Part shown: positions 28,101 through 36,145 of the stretch, one piece after another
Layout: the number at the start of each line of letters is the position of its first letter
Position numbering within the stretch: position 1 is the first letter of the stretch
Source of the DNA: an uncultured Opitutia bacterium
GTDB lineage: Bacteria > Verrucomicrobiota > Verrucomicrobiia > Opitutales > Opitutaceae
Reading direction: 5' to 3'
Assembly (NCBI GenBank): GCA_903825285.1
Contig: CAIJZY010000017.1
Location: 124,001-188,000 of the forward strand
Length of the DNA stretch: 64,000 nt
Program-made: the position numbers and the translations under genes
The notes under the pieces: model-generated
What the model saw: only the letters and a program-made list of their open reading frames with translations
The model's database searches: none
What the model was told of the DNA's origin: nothing

Positions 28101-28933
28101 GCCGGGGAATGGCGCAGCAGGCGCCACTCGACATACGAAAAGCCGCGGGCCGGACGGCGCCGCACCTCGTGGACGACAAAGCCGGCCGCACGATAAGGGG
28201 CCAGGAGCTTCTCGCAGTGGGCGTCATCGTAATGGGTCTCGAGAAATAGGGCCGTGCTGGCCGGGAGGTGGGACAGGGTCGCGGGCAGCAGCGTGGACTC
28301 GGCCCCCTCGACGTCGAGTTTCCAAACCAGCCGCTGTGGCCGGCGGGCGTCGAGCCAGCGGGCAAAATCGACCACTGGCACCACGCAGGCGCCGGCGCCG
28401 GCCGGGCCATCGGTCAAGGCGCCGCCCATCCCCTCGCCGGCAAAGGTCGCCGTGCCGTCCGCGGGGCCCACGGCGGCCGGGACCAGTTCCACCGGGCGGG
28501 ACAGCAGTGCCAGCTGGGCCTGCAGGCTGGCCTGATGGGCGGGGTTGGGCTCGAAGCAGGCGAAAGCCGCCGCGGGGAAGGCCCCGACCGCAAGGGCCGT
28601 GAAATAGCCCCGGAACGCGCCGCAGTCCACGGCGAGGTCCGGTGCGAACGGCACGCTCGCGAGGTCGTAGATGCCGTCGATGAAGAGCTCGTCGAAGCAG
28701 TCCATCTCGCCGTAGTCGCCGATCGTCACGCGAACGGGCTCGCCCCGCGTGGCGCGCAGGCGCGGGGTGAGCACGGGGTTTCGCCCCCGGGCCAGCCAGG
28801 CGGCCGTGCCGGGGCCGAGCAGGCGCGTGCGCCACAGGGCGAGCGCGGCCAGGTCGCGACGATCCGCGGCGGCGGCGCCGAGCGCCGGATAACGGCGCAC
28901 CTCGTTGAGCTTACGCTGCAGGCGGGCGAGCAT
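28097..28933 (-). CDS. FkbM family SAM-dependent methyltransferase
   Basis: A 278-residue methyltransferase. The SAM motif is DLAVDCGAFRGYFTALAVG, followed by AFACFEPNPAHQASL. The FkbM signature is LVWKLDVEGAESTLLPAT. The first ~75 residues are a helical extension. The ATG at 28933 starts MLARLQRKLNEVRRYP and overlaps the upstream gene by 23 bp; the frame is open further upstream, but that part is only the shadow of the neighbour. It probably O-methylates a sugar of the cluster's glycan, which is inference. Confidence 0.88.
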   Translation of the reverse strand: MLARLQRKLNEVRRYPALGAAAADRRDLAALALWRTRLLGPGTAAWLARGRNPVLTPRLRATRGEPVRVTIGDYGEMDCFDELFIDGIYDLASVPFAPDLAVDCGAFRGYFTALAVGAFPAAAFACFEPNPAHQASLQAQLALLSRPVELVPAAVGPADGTATFAGEGMGGALTDGPAGAGACVVPVVDFARWLDARRPQRLVWKLDVEGAESTLLPATLSHLPASTALFLETHYDDAHCEKLLAPYRAAGFVVHEVRRRPARGFSYVEWRLLRHSPA

Positions 28934-30086
28934 CGGGGAGAGAGGGCGGTTCGTGGCCAAGCTGGCGCAGCAGGCGCGCCGCCATGGGTGCGGGCGTGTA
29001 GTGTTCCCAGGCCCAGGCCTGGCCGGCGGCGGCGATCCGGGCGAGGCCGGCGGCATCGTCATGCCACCGCTCCCGCACGGTGGCGGGCGACTCGAGGTTT
29101 ACCCCGAGGTAGTGGCGGTCCTTCTCTGGCATGACGGGCAGCTGCGCGCCGTAACGCTCAAGGTCGAGGTTGAACGTGAGGCAGCCGGCGGCCAACGCCT
29201 CCCAGAACCGCCAGCTGTCCCATTGGACGATGCGGTCCGGCCGCGGGTCGAGGCGGCTGAGGGCGCGGAAAGCGGCGAACTTGAGGCGCGCCTTGTTGCC
29301 GCCCACGAGATACTGGCCCGGGTTGCGCCAGGGCATCGGCGGAATGAGGTCGCCGCAGAAACAGGCGCAGGCCTGGGTCTGCTTGAGCCGCTCATAGTAG
29401 CTGCGGCTGTGGCGGTGATTGGTCTGCTCCCACATCAGCCGGTCGTAAGGGTCGGCCGGCGGCACCGTGAGGTCGTCGCGCGTGGCGTCGACCGCCAGCC
29501 ACGAGCGCAGGACCGGCTCGAAGACCGCCTGGGCCCGCAGGCGCGCCGTATGGGGATAATGGTGCGAGGCCCCGAAATTGACCAGCACCGCGGGCCGCCG
29601 CGCCGCGAACGGCGCCGCACCCGCGGTCATGCGCAGCATGCGGTTGGACAGCCCCAGGACCCAGGGGCGCAGGTTGGCGGGGGCCCAGGCCCGCCGGTTG
29701 AACTTGGTGCGCAGGATGAGGTCGAACTGGCGGAACGCCGGCTCCCAGGAGACGGTGCGGAGGCCGTCGTTCGTGTCCATGTAGACGGTCTGGTACCGCC
29801 GGCCCGCCTTGAACAGCCCCGCGGGAAACTCCCGGCGAATCACGGGCTGGTTCAGCCGCACCCAGTTGAACCAGGTGTAGGGGATGACGACGATGTCGCA
29901 GTCGTCGGGCCGGACGTCCGGCGTGGCCTTGAACAGATAATCGCCGGGCGTGGCCGACCGCAGCCAGTAGTTGTCGCTCGCGTAGTAGGGCACGCCGAGT
30001 GCCTGCAGGCCCTCGGCCAGGATGATGATGTCATCCTGCAGATTGTCCGCCTCGGGGCAGCAGTAGAAATAAACGCGGGGCGTCAT
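28911..30086 (-). CDS. Glycosyltransferase family 1-like protein (CgeB/exostosin-like)
   Basis: A 391-residue soluble protein that does not show a classical GT4 donor motif. The C-terminal half has WDSWRFWEALAAGCLTFNLD, resembling the region of GT1/CgeB/exostosin-like transferases that contacts the nucleotide sugar, with ETAAxG replaced by EALAAG. The closing segment WEHYTPAPMAARLLRQL is common at the end of glycosyltransferases. The N-terminus MTPRVYFYCCPEADNLQDDI is unusual. It is coupled (ATGA) to the GT2 gene. The general call is moderately safe; specificity cannot be read. Confidence 0.68.
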   Translation of the reverse strand: MTPRVYFYCCPEADNLQDDIIILAEGLQALGVPYYASDNYWLRSATPGDYLFKATPDVRPDDCDIVVIPYTWFNWVRLNQPVIRREFPAGLFKAGRRYQTVYMDTNDGLRTVSWEPAFRQFDLILRTKFNRRAWAPANLRPWVLGLSNRMLRMTAGAAPFAARRPAVLVNFGASHHYPHTARLRAQAVFEPVLRSWLAVDATRDDLTVPPADPYDRLMWEQTNHRHSRSYYERLKQTQACACFCGDLIPPMPWRNPGQYLVGGNKARLKFAAFRALSRLDPRPDRIVQWDSWRFWEALAAGCLTFNLDLERYGAQLPVMPEKDRHYLGVNLESPATVRERWHDDAAGLARIAAAGQAWAWEHYTPAPMAARLLRQLGHEPPSLPDARPPAA

Positions 30087-30994
30087 GGTGCGCGGGAGAG
30101 TTCGCGCCAGGCCCGGGCCAATCCGCGGTGACGCGCCCGGAGCTCAAGCCGCGCCGCGGGCCCGGCCCGCCACGCCTGCCACCAGTCGCCCAGCCAGCGG
30201 CGCAGGGGGCGGCGCGGATTCTCCATGTGGCCGTGGCGGATGAGCCGGTGCAGCTGCTCGGAATAGCCGTGGCCCTCGATGGCCCGGCGGAAATAATCCG
30301 GGGTGCAGCGCTCCGCCGGGATCAGGTGCCGCAGCCGGAGCTCGGGGAACACGCCCTTGAGAAAGCCGCGATCGCAGGCGGTGTAGGCCAGGTCCGTGTC
30401 GCCGCCGTAGATGAGGCGGGTGCCCTGGAGATCGAGGGCGATCCGCGACGTGTCGGCGCGCACGACCTCGCGGTAAGCCTCGGCCACGGCGCGCCGCAGG
30501 CACAGGCCCGCGCCCCAGGGGGTCGAGCCATGATCATCCACATGGTCGGAGCACGCTGCGGCCGGCGGCTGGCGGTGGGCGAGGTAGCCCCACAGGCGCG
30601 CGGGCGGCGGCGTGGCGCCGACGGCAAACTCCAGGTCAATGCGGCCGCTCCAGGCCCCCAGCCGCGGCTGCGCCTCCGCGAGGCGCCGGGCGGTGGCGAG
30701 ATAATCGGGGAACAGCACGTTGTCGTCGTCCACCAGCACGATGAGGTCGCCGGTCGTGGCCGCAAACCCGGCCAGGCGCGCGGCGGTCAGCCCCGTGCGC
30801 TCCTCGCGGACGACCCGGCCGGCGGCGTGCCCGCGGCGGGCGGTCGCCTCCGGCACCGGCGGGGACGAGGCGTTGTCGACCAGGACCAGCTCCCACTGGT
30901 CGGCCGGAAGGGTCTGGGCCGCGAGCGCGTCCAGCACGCGTCCGAGCGGCCCGGGCCGGGGATGGTGCGTGGGGATGATGACGGACAGCAGCAT
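30083..30994 (-). CDS. Glycosyltransferase family 2
   Basis: A 303-residue GT-A enzyme. Visible are MLLSVIIPTHHPRPG, LVLVDNASSPP and the DXD motif LIVLVDDDNVLFPDY. STPWGAGLCLRRAVAEAY and LIYGGDTDLAYTACDRG (the ED/GGD block) are typical of GT2. The C-terminal ~60 residues are basic and helical and may bind membrane. It ends in ATGA overlap with the next gene. Between this gene and the carbamoyltransferase lies only a small ORF (30998-31120). Confidence 0.92.
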   Translation of the reverse strand: MLLSVIIPTHHPRPGPLGRVLDALAAQTLPADQWELVLVDNASSPPVPEATARRGHAAGRVVREERTGLTAARLAGFAATTGDLIVLVDDDNVLFPDYLATARRLAEAQPRLGAWSGRIDLEFAVGATPPPARLWGYLAHRQPPAAACSDHVDDHGSTPWGAGLCLRRAVAEAYREVVRADTSRIALDLQGTRLIYGGDTDLAYTACDRGFLKGVFPELRLRHLIPAERCTPDYFRRAIEGHGYSEQLHRLIRHGHMENPRRPLRRWLGDWWQAWRAGPAARLELRARHRGLARAWRELSRAP

Positions 30995-30997
30995 GGA

Positions 30998-31120
30998 TCA
31001 GCGGCCGCGGAGGCTGGTGCCGCGCGGGCTGCGCCGCCAGCCCGGCGCGGCGGGCCGCCCGAGCCAGCGGAGGAGGACGACGACGAGCTTCAGGCCAGCT
31101 TGGCGAATTGCTTTAACCAT
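30998..31120 (-). CDS. Candidate small basic protein overlapping the carbamoyltransferase 3' end
   Basis: A 40-codon ORF whose ATG at 31120 lies inside the last 31 bp of the carbamoyltransferase gene in another frame. It is preceded by GGAGGAG with eight bases to the ATG, among the best Shine-Dalgarno sequences seen in the cluster, although that stretch also encodes the upstream protein. The product has a hydrophobic helix (LKLVVVLLRWLG) followed by a strongly basic, glycine- and arginine-rich tail. It fills the otherwise empty gap before the GT2 gene, ending 3 bp from it. It resembles no family I can name. Small membrane proteins do occur next to carbamoyltransferase genes in other bacteria, but homology is not claimed. 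Confidence 0.4.
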   Translation of the reverse strand: MVKAIRQAGLKLVVVLLRWLGRPAAPGWRRSPRGTSLRGR

Positions 31121-32877
31121 GTGAGTTTCTCCTCCCGGGTCTTTTCCCCGGGGTTGCGGAAGACCTCGTCGTTGAGGACGAGCAGGTCGATGTCGGTGTT
31201 GACGAAGCAGTCCCAGCCCTCGGCGGCGGTGCGCACGATGGGCTGGCCGGCGACGTTGAAGGAGGTGTTGATCAGGATCGGCACGCCGGTCCGCGCGTGA
31301 AACGCCGAGATGAAGCGGTGCAGGTCGGGATGGACGCTCGGGCGGATCGTTTGGAGGCGCGCCGAGAAATCCACGTGGATCACGCTGGGGATGCTGCAGC
31401 GCGGGAAGTCGAGGTGCTCGCGCAGGCTGGCGAAGTTGGCCGGCAGCGGCGCGCGCAGCTCCGGGCGCAGGTAGGCGGTGTAGTTCATGTAGTCCGACTC
31501 CGCGGCGGAGTCGAACCACTCGCCGACGTGATCAGCGAGGATGGCGGGCGCAAACGGCCGGAAGGACTCGCGGAACTTCACCGCGAGGTTGAGCCGCGAC
31601 TGCATGCCGGGGGCGCGCGGGTCGGCGAGGATGGAGCGGGCGCCGAGCGCCCGCGCCCCGAGCTCCATGCCGCCGCGCACCACGGCGACGATCCGGCCCG
31701 CGGCGAGCTCGCCGGCCACGAAGTCATGGATGTCCCCCGTGAACGCGACCTGGTTGGGCCGGGCCGCCGCCGGCACGGGGCCGGGCGGACCGCCGAGGTA
31801 GAAGCCACGCGCGTCGATCTTGAAGGCGCGGCCGCCGAGCCGCTCGCGCTCGAACAGCAACGCGGCCCCGAGGCCCGAGCCCATGTCGCCGCCGACCGGG
31901 GAGTTGAAGATCTCGGGAAAGATGCCCTGGGCGCGGAGCTTGCCGGCGACGACGCAGTTCTGCGCGCAGCCGCCGCAGAAGAGCAGGCGCTCCTCGCCGG
32001 TCTCGGCGCGGATGAAGCGGGCCATCTTGAAGACCTCATCCTCGAAGATGCGCTGCAGCGACGCGGCGATGTCGATGTGGACCGGCAGGAGCGGGTCCGC
32101 GGACTGGCGCCCGGGCAGGCCGGTGGTGGCGGTGACCCACGGCAGGGCCTCCGCCAGGGCCAGCTCGGTGAAGTGAATCGGCCGCCGCAGGCGGAAGCCG
32201 CCGCGCGCGTCGGTGGTGAAGAGCCGCGAGAGCGCCGCGACGTGGCGCGGCTCGCCATAGGGCGCCAGTCCCATGACCTTGTACTCGGAGCCGAAGGAGG
32301 CGAAGCCGAGCAGGGTGGTGATCAGCGTGTAGAACATGCCGAGCCCGTTTTCGTACGGCTGCTCCCATTGCAGGCGGAGTTCGCCGTGGTCGATGACGCC
32401 CGCGCTGGCGGAGTAATCCTCGCCCTTGCCGTCGACGCACAGGAACGCGGCGCGGTCGAACGGCGAGCTGTGAAACGCCCCGGCCACGTGCGAGAGGTGA
32501 TGCCAGGCATGGTGAAAACGCGCCGCCGGGAGGAGCGCGCGGGCCTCGCGGCCATAAAGGTCGCCCCAGCCCTCGGGCAGCAGCCGCCCCAGCGTGCGGG
32601 TCGCGGCATTGCCGGGCCGGCCGGTGAGGTCAAAAAGGTGGCTCTGCAGCGCCTTCTCGGCGAACACGACATCGGTGACGTCCCGCGTCGTGACTCCGCC
32701 GAGGCTCAGGCACTCGGCGATCGCCTGACGGGGAAATGCGCCGTCGTGCTTCCGGCGCGAGTAGCGCTCCTCCTGCGCGGCGGCGATGAGGCGGCCGTCG
32801 ACCAGCAGCGCGGCGTTGGCGTCATGGCCCAGCAGGCCGCCGACGCCGAGCACGATGGATGGGGCGGAAGGAGGCAT
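31090..32877 (-). CDS. NodU/TobZ family carbamoyltransferase
   Basis: A 595-residue O-carbamoyltransferase that uses carbamoyl phosphate and ATP to carbamoylate hydroxyls, typically of sugars. The N-terminal Kae1-like half has GVGGLLGHDANAALLVDG, AAAQEERYSRRKHDGAFP and the metal-binding histidines in HHAWHHLSHVAGAF; DGKGEDYSASAG is the nucleotide-binding loop. The C-terminal half has VVRGGMELGARALGARSIL and PILINTSFNVAGQPIV, both family signatures. Length is usual. The ATG at 32877 begins MPPSAPSIVLGVGGLLGHDA. In this cluster it most likely carbamoylates a sugar on the glycan. Confidence 0.94.
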   Translation of the reverse strand: MPPSAPSIVLGVGGLLGHDANAALLVDGRLIAAAQEERYSRRKHDGAFPRQAIAECLSLGGVTTRDVTDVVFAEKALQSHLFDLTGRPGNAATRTLGRLLPEGWGDLYGREARALLPAARFHHAWHHLSHVAGAFHSSPFDRAAFLCVDGKGEDYSASAGVIDHGELRLQWEQPYENGLGMFYTLITTLLGFASFGSEYKVMGLAPYGEPRHVAALSRLFTTDARGGFRLRRPIHFTELALAEALPWVTATTGLPGRQSADPLLPVHIDIAASLQRIFEDEVFKMARFIRAETGEERLLFCGGCAQNCVVAGKLRAQGIFPEIFNSPVGGDMGSGLGAALLFERERLGGRAFKIDARGFYLGGPPGPVPAAARPNQVAFTGDIHDFVAGELAAGRIVAVVRGGMELGARALGARSILADPRAPGMQSRLNLAVKFRESFRPFAPAILADHVGEWFDSAAESDYMNYTAYLRPELRAPLPANFASLREHLDFPRCSIPSVIHVDFSARLQTIRPSVHPDLHRFISAFHARTGVPILINTSFNVAGQPIVRTAAEGWDCFVNTDIDLLVLNDEVFRNPGEKTREEKLTWLKQFAKLA

Positions 32878-32882
32878 GGCCG

Positions 32883-34043
32883 TCAGATGATTCCGGCCGG
32901 GTTGGCCGCCGGCGGGGTGGGCAGGGCGTCGAGGATCAGGGTCTCCGGCGCGGGGGGATGCCGGAGCGCGATGGTGCGGGCCGCGGCCGCGCCGAGGCGG
33001 GGCCAGTCCGAAAAATTGGCGAGGGCCTCCTGGAGCAGCCGGGCCAGCGCGGCGGCGTCGCCGGGAGGGCAGATGTAGCCGCTGCGCCCCGGCTCGACCC
33101 AGTCGCCGGTCCCGCCCACGTCGGTGGCGATCACCGGCCGGCCGCAGGCCATGGCCTCGAGCAGCGCGAGGGCGCAACCCTCGCGCCGCGACGGGAGGAG
33201 CAGCGCATGATGCTCGCGCCAGATGCGGAGCACATCGGGCTCGTAGCCGCAGAACTGCAGGCGCGGACCCAGGCCGAGCGCATCCGCCTGCGCGCGCAGC
33301 ACGGCCTCGTCCGGGCCCCGGCCAAACACGCGCACCTGCCAGTCGCCCGCCGGCACGAGCGCCAGCGCGGCCAGGAGGACATCGAGCCCCTTGGGGTCCT
33401 GCTCAAGGCGCGCGACCACCGCCAGCCGGGGCGCGGCGGCCGCCGGCCAGGCCAGCGGGCGCGGCTCGGCCGGCAACTCCACGGGATTGGGCACGACGGT
33501 CGCATGCGCGAGGGAGCCGCCGCACTGGCTTTCGGCGAGGCGGAGATTCTGGGTTGAAACGTAGATGAGGCGGTGCGCGCCGCCGAGGAACCGGCGGGCG
33601 GCGGCCTGCGCGCCGGGATCGAGCCGGTCGCGAGCATCGTTCGACTGGCAAATGATGCCATATGGACACCCGGTCTCCTGGAGCCAGCGGGTCAGGCCGT
33701 CCTCGATCAGGAAGTCAAAGGCGCTGCCCTGGCACAGGAGCACATACTCGGGCCGGAAGGCATCGAGGGCCGCGGTCAGCGAGCGTCGGCTGCGCAGGCG
33801 GCGCCGCAGCGCCTGGCCCCAGCGGTCCCGCCGTCCGCGCTGCTGCGTGAAGCCGTGGCGCACCTGCAGCCGGGCGCCCGCCGCGGGCAGCGCCGCCACG
33901 CGCGGATGCGCCGCCACGACGGGGCTGACCGCGACCAGGACGTCGTGCCCGCGGGCCAGCGCACCGGACGCAGTGCGCGTCCAGAGGGCATCGGCGCCGC
34001 CCCAGGGATAACCGAGAATGGTGGACACGAAGGCGATTCTCAC
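32883..34043 (-). CDS. Glycosyltransferase family 4
   Basis: A 386-residue GT-B enzyme. The first strand is RIAFVSTILGYPWGGADALW, with the glycine loop. The donor half has RLAVVARLEQDPKGLDVLLA and the classical motif SRREGCALALLEAMACGRPV, followed by IATDVGGTGDWV. The start is GTG at 34043, overlapping the stop of the GT61 gene (GTGA). The gene ends 5 bp before the carbamoyltransferase start. Donor unknown. Confidence 0.92.
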   Translation of the reverse strand: MRIAFVSTILGYPWGGADALWTRTASGALARGHDVLVAVSPVVAAHPRVAALPAAGARLQVRHGFTQQRGRRDRWGQALRRRLRSRRSLTAALDAFRPEYVLLCQGSAFDFLIEDGLTRWLQETGCPYGIICQSNDARDRLDPGAQAAARRFLGGAHRLIYVSTQNLRLAESQCGGSLAHATVVPNPVELPAEPRPLAWPAAAAPRLAVVARLEQDPKGLDVLLAALALVPAGDWQVRVFGRGPDEAVLRAQADALGLGPRLQFCGYEPDVLRIWREHHALLLPSRREGCALALLEAMACGRPVIATDVGGTGDWVEPGRSGYICPPGDAAALARLLQEALANFSDWPRLGAAAARTIALRHPPAPETLILDALPTPPAANPAGII

Positions 34044-35194
34044 GGCGGGGGCAGGTGCTTGCCAAGCGCGGCGATCACCGGGGCCAGCTCGGTGGGCCGG
34101 GTGAAGTCGACGCGCGCCCAGTGGGCGCGCCAGCCCGCCACCTGGGCGAGCCGGCCATAGAGCGGATTGTTGGGCTGCGCGGGGCTGAAAAATTCCACGA
34201 GGTGGCCCGACCCGCGGACGAAGGCGAGGCTGGCCAGGCCGGAGCCATGCGGACCGGCGATGACGGCGGCCTCGGCGAACGCGGCCATCTGCTCGTGGGC
34301 GGTCAGGCTCTCGAGGGCGAGCCGCTCGAAGCGAGGCAGCGCGGCCAGGAGCTGGTCCTCCCAGCGCAGGTCGCGCTCCGGCTGTCCGCGCCGGCTGATC
34401 CACAGCCATCGGCGCGGTGCCTCAGTCGACCCGGCGGGCCCGAGCAGCCCGCACAGCGCCCTCTGAACCTCGGCCCGCGGCTGGTTCACACCGCAGGGGA
34501 GGGAGCCGAAGATCACCTGCTCGCAGCGCAGGTGGGCACCGGGGGACAGCCAGACGACACGCGCCAGTGGCACACCGGCGGCGGCCAGCCAGTCGCGTGC
34601 GCGCGGAGTCTCGGGCACGCCAATCAGGTAGTGATCCACGGCCTGGCGCACGTCCGCCGGCAGGAGGGCCAGCTTGGCGAGGTAATCCCAGAGCAGGTGA
34701 TAGTGCGCATGGCCGAAGGGTCCCGTGAGGAGCAGCGAGATCCCGGCCAGGCGAGCCGTGACGGGTTGGTCGTGGGCGAGCGCCGGGTGCTGTCCGGCGG
34801 TCAGGAAGATCTGGCGGGCCGTCTCGGCCACGGCGGCGCGACACTGCGGGCAATACACGAGTCCGTCCTCGCCGATCACGCCGGCATCATCCAGCGACCA
34901 GAACCGCACGGTTGCGGCCGGCGAGACCCCGCCCTCGCGGTAGCGCGGGTCGCCGGACTCGAGCCGCAGGGGCGGGGCGATCTGCCCGAGCAGCGGGTGG
35001 GCGGGCGCATAGGCAACCGCGGGAAATGTGAGCGTGGCAATTTCGCCGGTGGTGGTTTCCGGTTCGTGCAGGGCGCACGCGGGTTGGCGGAGCGCGAGCA
35101 CCTCGGTCCAGGGCAGGGCGCGCCAGGGTCCCGTGCCCAGCCAGCGAGTCCGCCCGCGGCGGCAGGCTTGGAGCAGGTCAAAGGCGAGGGGCAT
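34040..35194 (-). CDS. Glycosyltransferase family 61 protein (DUF563)
   Basis: A 384-residue GT61-type protein. The family's C-terminal signature is visible as AVIAGPHGSGLASLAFVRGS followed by HLVEFFSP. RWLWISRRGQPERDLRWEDQ matches the R-x-x-x-x-R-x-x-x-N/E region. GPFGHAHYHLLWDYLAKL resembles the N-terminal HWL.D block. GT61 enzymes include xylosyl-, GlcNAc- and other transferases; specificity is not readable. Two CxxC cysteines (YCPQCR) lie in the middle, unusual for the family. The ATG at 35194 gives only a 2-bp gap to the GT11 gene. Confidence 0.84.
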   Translation of the reverse strand: MPLAFDLLQACRRGRTRWLGTGPWRALPWTEVLALRQPACALHEPETTTGEIATLTFPAVAYAPAHPLLGQIAPPLRLESGDPRYREGGVSPAATVRFWSLDDAGVIGEDGLVYCPQCRAAVAETARQIFLTAGQHPALAHDQPVTARLAGISLLLTGPFGHAHYHLLWDYLAKLALLPADVRQAVDHYLIGVPETPRARDWLAAAGVPLARVVWLSPGAHLRCEQVIFGSLPCGVNQPRAEVQRALCGLLGPAGSTEAPRRWLWISRRGQPERDLRWEDQLLAALPRFERLALESLTAHEQMAAFAEAAVIAGPHGSGLASLAFVRGSGHLVEFFSPAQPNNPLYGRLAQVAGWRAHWARVDFTRPTELAPVIAALGKHLPPP

Positions 35195-35196
35195 GT

Positions 35197-36111
35197 TCAG
35201 AGCTTGAGCCAGCGCTCGGGCACGATGTCGGCGGCGTTGTACGGCGAGCCGTCGGCGAACCACCGCCGCGGCGCGATGACGAGCTGGCCGGGCCGCTCGC
35301 CCAGCCATGCGCCCCACCAGCTGAACGTGCTGTTGGCGATGATGGCATGGTCGCAGAGCGTCATCAGGCGCAGCAGCTGGTGCGGCTCGGTGCCGGGGGG
35401 TTCCCGCACGAATTCATGCGGGCCGGACGGGACGAAGTCCCGGGCGACGCCCTCGATGTCATCGGAGAAGACATACACGACCGCGTCGGGCGCCCGCTCG
35501 CGCAGCCGCGACACGGCGGCATGGTAATAGTCCCCGGCCAGGGCCCCGATCTCCCGGGCGTAGCGCGGGTCCGTGACATAATCGCCCCGGCGAAAATGCA
35601 GGAAAGCCGACGGCCCGCGGCGGATGCGCGCCTCCAGCTCGGCCACGGCGGGAGACGCCGGATAGCGCAGCGTGAAATGTGACTTGAGCTGGGACGCCAC
35701 CGGGGCGAAGAACCTTTCCGACTGCCAGTTGCCCTCGAGGCAGGTGTCGTCCGGCTGGTCGAAGAACGCGGCGTCAAAGCGCAGGCCCGGGTCGCGATGG
35801 ATGCGGCCGCGGCGCTCCAGCCGCCGGGAGTACTGGTAGAAATGCAGCCGGCGGGCCAGGGCGACGGACCAGCGCTCGACGCGCGTGAGCGGCACGCCGC
35901 GGCGCCGCTCGACCTCGTCCTCCGTGGCAAACTGCTCGGGCAGGTTGAAGGAGGAGAGCGCGTAGCGCTCGTGCGCCTTGGCGCCGGGGGCCGCGCCGAA
36001 CCACGACACGTCCAGCTTCAGCACGGTGCGGCGCGTATGCGCAAGGGCGAGGCCCGCCGCATATTGGAACATCTGGTTGCCCAGGCCGCCACTGAGCCGG
36101 GTGATGATCAT
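35197..36111 (-). CDS. Alpha-1,2-fucosyltransferase-like protein (GT11)
   Basis: A 304-residue GT11 enzyme. It opens with ITRLSGGLGNQMFQYAAGLA, the family hallmark, and has the donor-binding motif FLHFRRGDYVTDPRY (HxRRxDY). A third conserved block is AIIANSTFSWWGAWLGE. Members transfer L-fucose from GDP-fucose in alpha-1,2 linkage to galactose; some relatives use other sugars. No GDP-fucose synthesis genes (gmd, fcl) are in the window. The ATG at 36111 begins MIITRLSGG. Fucosylation of the cluster's glycan is a reasonable inference. Confidence 0.92.
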   Translation of the reverse strand: MIITRLSGGLGNQMFQYAAGLALAHTRRTVLKLDVSWFGAAPGAKAHERYALSSFNLPEQFATEDEVERRRGVPLTRVERWSVALARRLHFYQYSRRLERRGRIHRDPGLRFDAAFFDQPDDTCLEGNWQSERFFAPVASQLKSHFTLRYPASPAVAELEARIRRGPSAFLHFRRGDYVTDPRYAREIGALAGDYYHAAVSRLRERAPDAVVYVFSDDIEGVARDFVPSGPHEFVREPPGTEPHQLLRLMTLCDHAIIANSTFSWWGAWLGERPGQLVIAPRRWFADGSPYNAADIVPERWLKL

Positions 36112-36145
36112 GGGTGGAATGTCCGAGAGTGCACCGCGGTGGGGA

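Noticed and set aside
33044..33177. Upstream extension of the carbamoyltransferase frame
   Set aside because: The stretch before 32877 lies inside the neighbouring glycosyltransferase and has no similarity to the family; the ATG at 32877 precedes the expected first strand.
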